Assembly (NCBI GenBank): GCA_023389135.1
Contig: JAEWEX010000256.1
Coordinates: 1-5,179, forward strand
Length of the DNA stretch: 5,179 nucleotides
Direction of reading: 5' to 3'
Source of the DNA: Pseudomonadota bacterium
Lineage (GTDB): Bacteria > Pseudomonadota > Alphaproteobacteria > Rhizobiales > Methylopilaceae
Under the pieces are notes generated by a model, which ran no database searches, was not told the origin of the DNA, and was given only the letters and a program-made list of their open reading frames with translations. Positions within the stretch are counted from its first letter, which is position 1; every line of letters starts with the position of its first letter. Made by a program: the position numbers and the translations under genes. Positions 1 to 5,179 of the stretch are shown one piece after another.

Positions 1-1
1 C

Positions 2-589
2 GGCCCCGGGCGGACCGGCGCGTTCGGCGCCCACTACAATCCCGAGAGCATCATCGACGCGGCCGAGGTGTTCGACTTCTATCAGGGCGGCGGCCTCGAC
101 GCGACGGTGCTGGGCTTCGCGCAGGTCAGTCCCGACGGCAGCGTCAATGTCGGCGTGCTGGGCGGCCGGCCGCGCGGACCCGGGGGGTTCGTGGACATCG
201 CCCACGCCACCCGCAAGGTGCTGTTCTGCGGCTCCATGACGGCCGGCGGCCTCGATGTGGACATCGATCGCGATGGGCCGCGCCTTTCGATCCGCACCGA
301 AGGCCGCAACCGCAAATTCGTGCAGCAGCTCGAGCAGGTGAACTTCCACGGCCCCGGCGCCGTGGAGAAGGGCCAGCTCGTGCGCTTCATCACGGAGCGT
401 TGCGTGTTCCGCCTGGAGCGCTCGGGCCTCGTGCTTACGGAGATCGCGCCGGGGATCGCACTCGACCAGGTGCGCGCCGCCACGGACTACGACTTCGCCG
501 TTGCCGACGACCTATCGGTCATGTCCCCCGACCTGTTCCGCGACGTCGCGGCAGCCGGGCAGGACCGCCTCGTTTCCGCCGTTTCCTGA
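2..589 (+). CDS. Propionate/acetate-type CoA-transferase (YdiF/Pct family), C-terminal part
   Basis: Family I CoA-transferases move CoA from a donor such as acetyl-CoA to a free carboxylic acid in the cytoplasm through a glutamyl-CoA thioester. The reading frame is open from base 2, so the gene starts outside the window; 195 residues up to a TGA remain. Visible family features are FDFYQGGGLD (fragment residues 24-33), the glycine-rich GGFVDI (61-66) and FCG followed by TAGGLD (75 onward), then a TERCVFRL segment and an EIAPGI segment near the C-terminus, as in E. coli YdiF and clostridial propionate CoA-transferase. Full-length members have roughly 520-530 residues, so about the last third is present. 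The catalytic glutamate should lie just upstream of the first base and cannot be checked. The next gene starts 18 bases after the stop, which suggests cotranscription. The acyl substrate is unknown; in this context it probably activates the acid brought in by the TRAP system. Confidence 0.88.
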   Translation, partial: GPGRTGAFGAHYNPESIIDAAEVFDFYQGGGLDATVLGFAQVSPDGSVNVGVLGGRPRGPGGFVDIAHATRKVLFCGSMTAGGLDVDIDRDGPRLSIRTEGRNRKFVQQLEQVNFHGPGAVEKGQLVRFITERCVFRLERSGLVLTEIAPGIALDQVRAATDYDFAVADDLSVMSPDLFRDVAAAGQDRLVSAVS

Positions 590-607
590 AAAGGACATTT
601 CGAGACC

Positions 608-1231
608 ATGGACACCGGCCTCCGCGACAGGCTCGCCGCCATCGGCAGTTCATCCCTCCACGAGGCCATGGGCCGCAAGGGCGCCCTCCCCTCGCGCATC
701 CGCACCATAGCACCCGACGCGTCGATGGCCGGACGGGCTGTCACGGTCGCATGCCATCCGGCCGACAACGTGACGCTTCTCAAGGCGATGGACGTGGCGG
801 GCGAAGGCGACGTTCTCGTCGTGGCGACCGGGCACCATGAGGCCGGCTATTTCGGCGAGGTCATGGCCACCCGCTGCATGGCCCGCGGCATCGCCGGGCT
901 GGTGATCGACGGCGGCGTGCGCGACGTCCAGCGGCTGCGCGAGATGGGCTTTCCCGTGTTCGCCGCCAACGTCTGCATGGCCGGCACCGTCAAGCAGACG
1001 CTCGGGCCCATCAATGAACGCCTCGTCATCGGCGGCCAGATCATCGAGCCCGGCGATTTCGTGCGCGGTGACGACGACGGGGTCGTGATCGTGCCCGCCG
1101 CCAGTGGCGCGGCGGTGATCGAGGAGGCGGAGCGGCGCGAGACGGACGAGGCCGGCAAGATGGCGATGCTGCGGGACGGCCAGTCGCTGTTCGAGCTTAT
1201 GGGCCTCAACAAGCGCTTTCCCGGCGCCTAG
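608..1231 (+). CDS. RraA-like family protein, probable HMG/CHA-type aldolase or oxaloacetate decarboxylase
   Basis: A 207-residue protein of normal family length. Members called 4-hydroxy-4-methyl-2-oxoglutarate / 4-carboxy-4-hydroxy-2-oxoadipate aldolases are metal-dependent class II pyruvate aldolases that also decarboxylate oxaloacetate; old databases mislabel them as demethylmenaquinone methyltransferases. Visible features are GEVMA (83-87), the IDGGVRD core (100-106) giving an E84-x20-R105-D106 pattern matching the known metal/substrate site, FPVFAAN (115-121), PGDFV (148-152) and DDDGVVIVP (155-163). The ATG has AAGGA at 591-595, a somewhat long 12-base spacing. E. coli RraA, an RNase E inhibitor, shares the fold and much of this pattern, so sequence alone does not separate the two roles. 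Position between a CoA-transferase and a MaoC hydratase favours a catabolic enzyme. The true substrate is unknown, and family enzymes act on free keto acids rather than CoA thioesters, so its place in the pathway is not obvious. Confidence 0.82.
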   Translation: MDTGLRDRLAAIGSSSLHEAMGRKGALPSRIRTIAPDASMAGRAVTVACHPADNVTLLKAMDVAGEGDVLVVATGHHEAGYFGEVMATRCMARGIAGLVIDGGVRDVQRLREMGFPVFAANVCMAGTVKQTLGPINERLVIGGQIIEPGDFVRGDDDGVVIVPAASGAAVIEEAERRETDEAGKMAMLRDGQSLFELMGLNKRFPGA

Positions 1232-1258
1232 TCGCACCCATCCGGAGGCACGCCAGAG

Positions 1259-1726
1259 ATGACCGCCGTCCCAGCCCTTCACTTCGAGGACATCGACGAG
1301 GATCGGGTGTTCGTGTCGCCGACGCGCACCATCGCCGAGTACGACCTGTATGTCTTCGCTGGCCTGACCGCAGACTTCACCGAGTTCCATCTCAGCACGA
1401 CGGCTGCCGAGGCGACCCATTTCGGCCGGCGGGTGGCCCATGGCATGCTGATCGTGAGCATAGCCAACGGCCTCTACAACCGCATCGGCGTGACCGACGG
1501 AACCGGTCTCGGCCTCATGGGTGTCGAGTGGCGCTTCGGCAAGCCGGTCTTCATCGGCGACACGATCCACCTGTCGATCCGCGCCTCGGGCAAACGGCAT
1601 CTGCCCGGCAAGAAGGGCGGCATCGTGTTCTGGACCGGCTCCATCATCAACCAGGACGGGGTGGCGACGGGCACCGGCACGTTCACGCGCATGATCGCCT
1701 ACCGCAACGCGCAGACGGCCGGCTGA
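1259..1726 (+). CDS. MaoC-family hot-dog hydratase/dehydratase
   Basis: A 155-residue single hot-dog protein, the length of (R)-specific enoyl-CoA hydratases and other small MaoC proteins that work as dimers on acyl-CoA thioesters in the cytoplasm. The active-site segment is visible: an Ala-Gly-Leu-Thr lead-in (34-37), then D39 and H44 in DFTEFH, spaced as in the hydratase-2 Asp-x4-His dyad, followed by FGRRVAHGML (55-64), the usual G-x-x-x-A-H-G-M-L hot-helix segment. A GGIVFW strand and GTGTFTRM lie near the C-terminus. The usual Asn-Pro between Asp and His is replaced by Thr-Glu, seen in other small MaoC proteins of carboxylate pathways; specificity is therefore not assigned to crotonyl-CoA. 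The ATG has GGAGG at 1244-1248, 10 bases upstream. It probably hydrates an enoyl-CoA made by the downstream acyl-CoA dehydrogenase, or dehydrates a hydroxyacyl-CoA (inference). Confidence 0.88.
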   Translation: MTAVPALHFEDIDEDRVFVSPTRTIAEYDLYVFAGLTADFTEFHLSTTAAEATHFGRRVAHGMLIVSIANGLYNRIGVTDGTGLGLMGVEWRFGKPVFIGDTIHLSIRASGKRHLPGKKGGIVFWTGSIINQDGVATGTGTFTRMIAYRNAQTAG

Positions 1727-1740
1727 GCCGTCGGCCGACG
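1714..1740 (+). repeat. Overlapping inverted repeats at the MaoC/TRAP junction
   Basis: Two overlapping structures cover the MaoC stop codon and the short gap after it. One is a 6-bp stem, GACGGC (1714-1719) with GCCGTC (1727-1732), with a 7-base loop holding the stop. The other is a perfect 12-base palindrome, CGTCGGCCGACG (1729-1740). They share bases 1729-1732, so as RNA they could not form together. In such GC-rich DNA palindromes of this size can occur by chance, so a role as operator or RNA element between the catabolic and transport genes is only possible. Confidence 0.3.
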
Positions 1741-1742
1741 CT

Positions 1743-1747
1743 GGAGA
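1743..1747 (+). promoter_or_regulatory. Ribosome binding site fixing a GTG start
   Basis: GGAGA lies 7 bases before the GTG at 1755. It supports GTG as the start of the small permease: the next in-frame Met is residue 33, inside the first membrane helix, and would destroy that segment. Confidence 0.75.
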
Positions 1748-1754
1748 GACCGCC

Positions 1755-2282
1755 GTGTCCACCAACATCTTCGGCAAGCTGGCGGAATACACGTTGAAGG
1801 CCTGCGAGGCGGTCATCGTGGCGATCCTCGTGTTCCTGATCGTCGTGGTGATGACCAATGTCATCCTGCGCTATGCGTTCAGCTCAGGCATCGTCCAGAT
1901 CGAGGAGATCGCCCGCTTCTTGTTCTCCGCGACCGTGTTCTTCGGCGCCATCGTCGTGGCGATCCGGACCGGCCACCTGTCCGCCCCGATCGTGATCCCG
2001 TTCCTGCGGCCTTTGCACCAGGTCGTCGTGCTGACCGTGGGCGACCTGATCTCGATCGGCCTTTGCCTGTTCATGATCGACGGCTTCTGGCGGCAGACGC
2101 TGATCACGATGAATTCGCTGACGCCGATCCTGCGCCTTCCGACCTCGCTGCTCTACGGCATGGGCCTCGCCATGACGATCGGCATCGGGCTGGCCATCGC
2201 CGGCCGCGGCGTTCACCGCATCGTCCACTACCGCCGCACCGGCCAGGCCGACGCCTCGGCCGCAGAGACGACCATCGACTAG
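1755..2282 (+). CDS. dctQ: TRAP transporter small membrane subunit (DctQ family)
   Basis: A 175-residue inner-membrane protein of normal DctQ size. TRAP transporters are secondary, ion-gradient-driven importers in which the small subunit joins the large permease and helps dock the periplasmic binding protein. Four hydrophobic segments are visible at about residues 17-38, 54-70, 90-108 and 132-150. The family hallmark follows the first helix: NVILRYAF (35-42), then the acidic pair E50-E51 and R54. The C-terminus is polar and basic, then acidic. The start is GTG with GGAGA upstream. The next gene begins 12 bases after the stop, so the two permease genes are probably translated together. The gene symbol is a family-level name; it does not claim C4-dicarboxylate specificity. 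In some TRAP systems this subunit is fused to the large one; here they are separate. Confidence 0.93.
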   Translation: MSTNIFGKLAEYTLKACEAVIVAILVFLIVVVMTNVILRYAFSSGIVQIEEIARFLFSATVFFGAIVVAIRTGHLSAPIVIPFLRPLHQVVVLTVGDLISIGLCLFMIDGFWRQTLITMNSLTPILRLPTSLLYGMGLAMTIGIGLAIAGRGVHRIVHYRRTGQADASAAETTID

Positions 2283-2294
2283 GACCACGCGCCA

Positions 2295-3575
2295 ATGACA
2301 ATCCTGGTCTTCCTCGCCGTCCTGCTGCTGGGCCTCAGCCTGGGCATGCCCGTCGGCATGGCCATGCTCGCCTCCGCCGTCGCACTGATGTTCCAGGTCG
2401 GTCTCCTGGACTCGCAGATCCTCGCGCTGCAGATGCTGAACGGCGTCGACAATTTCGCACTGCTCGCCGTTCCGTTCTTCCTGCTGGCCGGCGAGATCAT
2501 GAATGTGGGCGGCCTGTCCCGGCGCCTGTTCGCCATCGGCATCGCGCTAGTGGGCCATCTCAATGGCGGCCTGGGCTATGTGGCGGTGTTCGCCGCGCTC
2601 CTGCTTGCCAGCCTGTCCGGATCGCCCACCGCCGATACCGCCGCGCTGGCCGCCATGCTCATCCCCATGATGCGCAAGGCGGGATACGACGTGCCGCTGT
2701 CAACCGGCCTCATCGCGGCCGGCGGCGTGATCGCGCCGGTCCTGCCGCCTTCCATCGGGTACATCATCTTCGGCATCACAGCGGGCGTCTCGATCACCCA
2801 GCTCTTCATCGCGGGCATCGTCCCGGGGCTGCTCATGGGCGCCTCGCTGCTGGTCGCCTGGTACTTCGTCGCCCGCGGCCGCAAGATGGAGCGGCTGCCA
2901 AAGCAGAGCTGGGGCGAGGTCGGTCGGACCATTGTCCAGGGCTCGTTTGCCCTGATGCTGCCGGTCATCATCGTAGGAGGGCTGCGCTTCGGCGTGGTGA
3001 CGCCGACCGAGGCCGGCGTCGTCGCTGCCGTCTACTCCATCCTGATCGGCATGTTCGTCTACCGCGAACTGACGCTGGCCAAGCTCTATGACGCGCTGCG
3101 CTCGACCGCCTACATCACCGCCGCCGCCATGTTCATCGTCGGCTGCGCCGGCGCCACGACCTTCCTGATATCCATCGCCAACGTCCCGGCCGAACTGTCG
3201 GCGCTCCTCGCCCCGCTGGGAGACGATCCGCGCATCGCGATGCTGGTGATGATGATCATCGTGTTCGCGGTCGGCCTGGTGCTGGACACCATCCCGACCA
3301 CGCTGCTCCTGGCACCGATCATGATGCCGGTCGTCCAGGAACTGGGCATCCACCCGATCTACTTCGGCGTGCTGTTCATCATGAACGCCGCCATCGGGCT
3401 GATCACGCCGCCGGTGGGCATCGTGCTCAACGTCGCCAGCCTGGTCGCGAAGGTCGAGCTCATCAAGGTCTGGCGCGCGGTGCTGCCGTTCGTGCTGGCC
3501 GAGACGGCCATCCTGCTTCTCCTGATCGCATTCCCCGAGATCGTCGTGGCGCCACTCCAGTGGTTCACGCGGTGA
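2295..3575 (+). CDS. dctM: TRAP transporter large permease (DctM family, YiaN-like)
   Basis: A 426-residue, strongly hydrophobic protein of the usual DctM length, with about a dozen membrane segments. It forms the ion-coupled elevator-type channel for the organic acid delivered by the binding protein. Conserved segments are PFFLLAGEIMN (60-70), SLSGSPTADTAAL (106-118), the first re-entrant-like APVLPPSIG (147-155), TPTEAG (236-241), D331 with P334-T335 before the penultimate part, and the second LITPPVG (369-375). The paired PPS and TPP loops correspond to the two inverted structural repeats. From memory the sequence resembles E. coli YiaN (2,3-diketo-L-gulonate TRAP) closely, for example in the stretch around NPIYFGV-like HPIYFGV (353-359) and GLITPP, but no alignment was run. 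AGGAC at 2281-2285, overlapping the previous stop, serves as the ribosome binding site 9 bases before the ATG. Confidence 0.96.
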   Translation: MTILVFLAVLLLGLSLGMPVGMAMLASAVALMFQVGLLDSQILALQMLNGVDNFALLAVPFFLLAGEIMNVGGLSRRLFAIGIALVGHLNGGLGYVAVFAALLLASLSGSPTADTAALAAMLIPMMRKAGYDVPLSTGLIAAGGVIAPVLPPSIGYIIFGITAGVSITQLFIAGIVPGLLMGASLLVAWYFVARGRKMERLPKQSWGEVGRTIVQGSFALMLPVIIVGGLRFGVVTPTEAGVVAAVYSILIGMFVYRELTLAKLYDALRSTAYITAAAMFIVGCAGATTFLISIANVPAELSALLAPLGDDPRIAMLVMMIIVFAVGLVLDTIPTTLLLAPIMMPVVQELGIHPIYFGVLFIMNAAIGLITPPVGIVLNVASLVAKVELIKVWRAVLPFVLAETAILLLLIAFPEIVVAPLQWFTR

Positions 3576-3631
3576 TGTGACGTCCATGGCGGTGCCGGGA
3601 ACATCACCGGACTGCCGAAAGCCTGAAAACC

Positions 3632-3640
3632 GAGGAGGAA
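3632..3640 (+). promoter_or_regulatory. Strong ribosome binding site deciding the binding-protein start
   Basis: GAGGAGGAA is the best Shine-Dalgarno match in the window, with its GGAGG core 7 bases before the ATG at 3646. It rules out the in-frame GTG at 3577 and fits the need for a binding protein to be made in excess of its membrane partners. Confidence 0.9.
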
Positions 3641-3645
3641 ACACA

Positions 3646-4635
3646 ATGAAGCCGACCACCAGAAGGACCGTGGTGAAGGGGCTGGCATTCGCCACCGCCT
3701 TCGCGATCATCCCGTCCGTCTCGCGCGCCGCGCGCACCTACCGCATCGCCCACAGCCATCCGCAGCGCTCCAACACCCAGAAGGCGCTGATGGCCATGGC
3801 GGACGCGGTGAAGGAGCGAACCGGGGGCGAAGTCTCGTTCCAGCTGTTCCCCGCCGGCATGCTGGGCTCCAGCACCAGCCAGGTGGACGGCGTTCGCGGC
3901 GGCACCATCGACATCGCCCTGACCGGCAATGCCTGGCCGAGCTCCATCCTGCCGGAGCTTGGCGTGCTCGACCTGCCCTTCATGTTCCGCGACCGCGACC
4001 ACGTCAACGCGGTGATCGACGGCAAGGCTGGCGACACCGTGCGCGCGCTGTTCGAGAAGCATGACCTGGTGAGCCCGATGACGTTCGATGTGGGCTTCCG
4101 TCAGATCACCAACAGCGTCAGGCCGATCCGCACCGCCGCGGACATGAAGGGCCTGAAGATGCGCGTGCCCTCGGCGCCGGTTCCCATCAAGACCTTCGAG
4201 CTGCTCGGTGCGGTCCCGACGCCCATCTCCATGACCGAGGTGTTCTCCGCCCTGGAGACCGGCACGGTCGACGGCCAGGAGAACCCGATCAACCTGATCC
4301 TGGAGACGGGGATGCACGAGGTGCAGAAGCACCTGTCCCTCAGCAACCACCAGTACACCGTGTTCCACATGGTGATGAACGGGAACTCCTATCGCAGCCT
4401 CTCCAAGGAGCACGCCGACATTCTCCGCGAGGAGGCGATGAAGGCTTCCCAGCAGCAGCGCGCCGACAATGCCGCCGACGACGATAAGGGCCTGCCGACC
4501 TTCCGCGAGGCCGGCGTCGAGGTGGTGGAGGATGTCGACCGCGACAGCTTCCGCGCCCTGGTGGACGAGCCCCTGGCCGAAGACTTCGCCAAGCAGCACG
4601 GGCGCGAACTGGTCGAGCTGATCCGCAGCGCCTGA
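3646..4635 (+). CDS. dctP: TRAP transporter periplasmic substrate-binding protein (DctP family) with Tat-type signal
   Basis: A 329-residue precursor that binds the organic acid in the periplasm and hands it to the membrane subunits. The N-terminus reads as a twin-arginine signal: TRRTVVK (5-11), a hydrophobic core (about 12-22), and a probable cleavage after S-R-A (26-28). The mature start RTYRIAHSHP is typical of the family. R152 (in FRQITNS), R173 (in MRVPS) and N213 (in DGQENP, 209-214) have the same spacing as R127, R147 and N187 of the sialic-acid protein SiaP; the second arginine makes the conserved salt bridge to the ligand carboxylate. SMTEVFSALETGTVDG (195-210) is the usual DctP hinge-helix region. 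The start was chosen at 3646 because of the strong ribosome binding site and intact signal peptide; an upstream GTG would add 23 unlikely residues. Ligand is a carboxylate, identity unknown. The gene follows the large permease by 70 bases. Confidence 0.94.
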   Translation: MKPTTRRTVVKGLAFATAFAIIPSVSRAARTYRIAHSHPQRSNTQKALMAMADAVKERTGGEVSFQLFPAGMLGSSTSQVDGVRGGTIDIALTGNAWPSSILPELGVLDLPFMFRDRDHVNAVIDGKAGDTVRALFEKHDLVSPMTFDVGFRQITNSVRPIRTAADMKGLKMRVPSAPVPIKTFELLGAVPTPISMTEVFSALETGTVDGQENPINLILETGMHEVQKHLSLSNHQYTVFHMVMNGNSYRSLSKEHADILREEAMKASQQQRADNAADDDKGLPTFREAGVEVVEDVDRDSFRALVDEPLAEDFAKQHGRELVELIRSA

Positions 4636-4646
4636 CCCGACGACAT

Positions 4647-4673
4647 GGGCCGGCCGCCTCGCGCGGCCGGCCC
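4647..4673 (+). terminator. Perfect 11-bp GC-only stem-loop, possible attenuator or mRNA stabiliser
   Basis: GGGCCGGCCGC (4647-4657) and GCGGCCGGCCC (4663-4673) are perfectly complementary around a 5-base loop, CTCGC. It starts 11 bases after the binding-protein stop. No T-tract follows (the next bases are GCTCCAG), so it is not a standard Rho-independent terminator. Hairpins after binding-protein genes often protect the upstream mRNA from 3' exonucleases or cause partial termination, so that more binding protein than downstream enzyme is made. It ends 5 bases before the AGGAA of the next gene, so it could also affect ribosome access there. Confidence 0.55.
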
Positions 4674-4688
4674 GCTCCAGGAACGCCC

Positions 4689-5179
4689 ATGTCCGAACTG
4701 ACCGAGGAAGACCGCCAGGCGATCCGCGACCTGGCCGCCCGCTTCGCGCGCGAGGAGATCGCGCCCCGCGTCCACGCCTATGACGCGGCGGAGACGTTCC
4801 CCGCGGACCTGTTCGCCCGCATGGGCGAACTGGGGCTGACGGGCGGCGTGATCCCGGAGACCTATGGCGGCGCCGGGCTCGACTACGTCACCTATTCCCT
4901 TGTGCTGATGGAGCTGTCACGGCACTGCCAGGCGCTGGCCGGGGCGGCGACCTGGGCGAGCGGTGTCGCCGGCGCCAGCCTGCTGCGCTTCGGCACCGAG
5001 GAGCAGAAGCAGCGCTATCTCGTTCCGCTTGCGCAGGGACGCACGCCGGTTGCCTTCGCTCTGACCGAATCCCACACCGGCTCCGACGTCGCCTCCATGC
5101 GCATGCGGGCGAGGCGCACGGCGCGCGGCTACGTCCTGAACGGCACCAAGTCCTGGATCTCCATGGCGCAGTCCTGCGG
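4689..5179 (+). CDS. Acyl-CoA dehydrogenase, N-terminal part
   Basis: FAD-dependent acyl-CoA dehydrogenases form the alpha,beta double bond of an acyl-CoA in the cytoplasm and pass electrons to ETF. The 163 residues present run off the right edge; the family has about 380 residues. The N-terminal helical domain shows RFAREEIAPR (18-27), FPADLFARMGELGL (37-50), then PETYGGAGLDY (56-66) and FGTEEQKQRYLVPLAQG (101-117). The start of the central beta domain shows ALTE (124-127), GSD (131-133) and LNGTKSWIS (150-158), which contact FAD and substrate. The usual TEP-x-AGSD is TESHTGSD here, with Ser for Pro and Thr for Ala. The catalytic glutamate lies in the missing part, so activity and chain-length class cannot be judged. 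AGGAA at 4679-4683 is 5 bases before the ATG. Position after a TRAP system and with a CoA-transferase and MaoC hydratase suggests oxidation of the imported acid as its CoA ester (inference). Confidence 0.93.
   Translation, partial: MSELTEEDRQAIRDLAARFAREEIAPRVHAYDAAETFPADLFARMGELGLTGGVIPETYGGAGLDYVTYSLVLMELSRHCQALAGAATWASGVAGASLLRFGTEEQKQRYLVPLAQGRTPVAFALTESHTGSDVASMRMRARRTARGYVLNGTKSWISMAQSC

Noticed and set aside
400..840. Plus-strand open frame of 146 codons bridging the CoA-transferase and RraA-like genes
   Set aside because: Low-complexity Arg/Gly/Pro-rich translation that overlaps both real genes; no family resemblance.
650..1864. Long open frame of 404 codons on the minus strand across the RraA-like and MaoC genes
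   Set aside because: It overlies two clearly recognised genes, has a His/Asp/Arg/Gly-rich composition typical of antisense reading of GC-rich codons, and shows no known domain.
2063..3091. Plus-strand open frame of 342 codons in another frame across the two permease genes
   Set aside because: Arg/Pro/His/Gly-rich translation with no domain; spans the junction of two well-supported TRAP genes.
3590..3609. Possible hairpin CGGTG/CACCG between the large permease and binding-protein genes
   Set aside because: Only 5 bp with a 10-base loop and no T-tract; expected by chance in GC-rich DNA.
3577..3645. Upstream GTG start adding 23 residues to the binding protein
   Set aside because: It lacks a ribosome binding site and would bury the twin-arginine signal; the ATG at 3646 has the best ribosome binding site in the window.
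2700..3737. Minus-strand open frame of 345 codons across the large permease gene
   Set aside because: Very rich in Asp, His, Gln and Arg because it reads membrane-protein codons backwards; no domain and no sensible start site.
3604..4599. Minus-strand open frame of 331 codons across the binding-protein gene
   Set aside because: Mirror of the strong third-position GC bias of the true gene, which has an intact signal peptide and conserved ligand residues.
1..5179. Search for RNA genes, CRISPR arrays, insertion sequences, attachment sites and a clear sigma-70 promoter
   Set aside because: No tRNA-like cloverleaf, spaced direct repeats, transposase remnant or terminal repeats were seen by eye, and no convincing -35/-10 pair in the short gaps; the operon promoter is probably upstream of the window.

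Overview
The window looks like part of a chromosome from a high-GC proteobacterium, most likely an alphaproteobacterium. This is inferred from strong G/C bias at third codon positions, tight same-strand gene packing, Shine-Dalgarno sites before nearly every gene, and a TRAP carboxylate transporter beside CoA-dependent catabolic genes. No signature in the window fixes the genus.

All six genes lie on the + strand with gaps of 12 to 70 bases, which suggests one operon. In order: (i) the C-terminal 195 residues of a propionate/acetate-type CoA-transferase (YdiF/Pct family), cut by the left edge; (ii) an RraA-like protein of the HMG/CHA aldolase family; (iii) a single-domain MaoC-type (hot-dog) hydratase/dehydratase; (iv-vi) a complete tripartite TRAP transporter in the order small permease, large permease, binding protein, the order of E. 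coli yiaMNO; (vii) the N-terminal 163 residues of an acyl-CoA dehydrogenase, cut by the right edge. A perfect 11-bp GC-only stem-loop separates the binding-protein gene from the acyl-CoA dehydrogenase gene.

The joint function is inferred. The TRAP system would import an organic acid, the CoA-transferase would activate it, the acyl-CoA dehydrogenase and MaoC hydratase would carry out beta-oxidation-like oxidation and hydration, and the RraA-like enzyme would do a retro-aldol or decarboxylation step giving a central metabolite such as pyruvate. The substrate cannot be read from the window. No RNA gene, mobile element, CRISPR array or integration site was found, and no intergenic stretch exceeds 70 bases. 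The main points for follow-up are the unassigned pathway, the Tat-type signal peptide on the binding protein, and the stem-loop after it.
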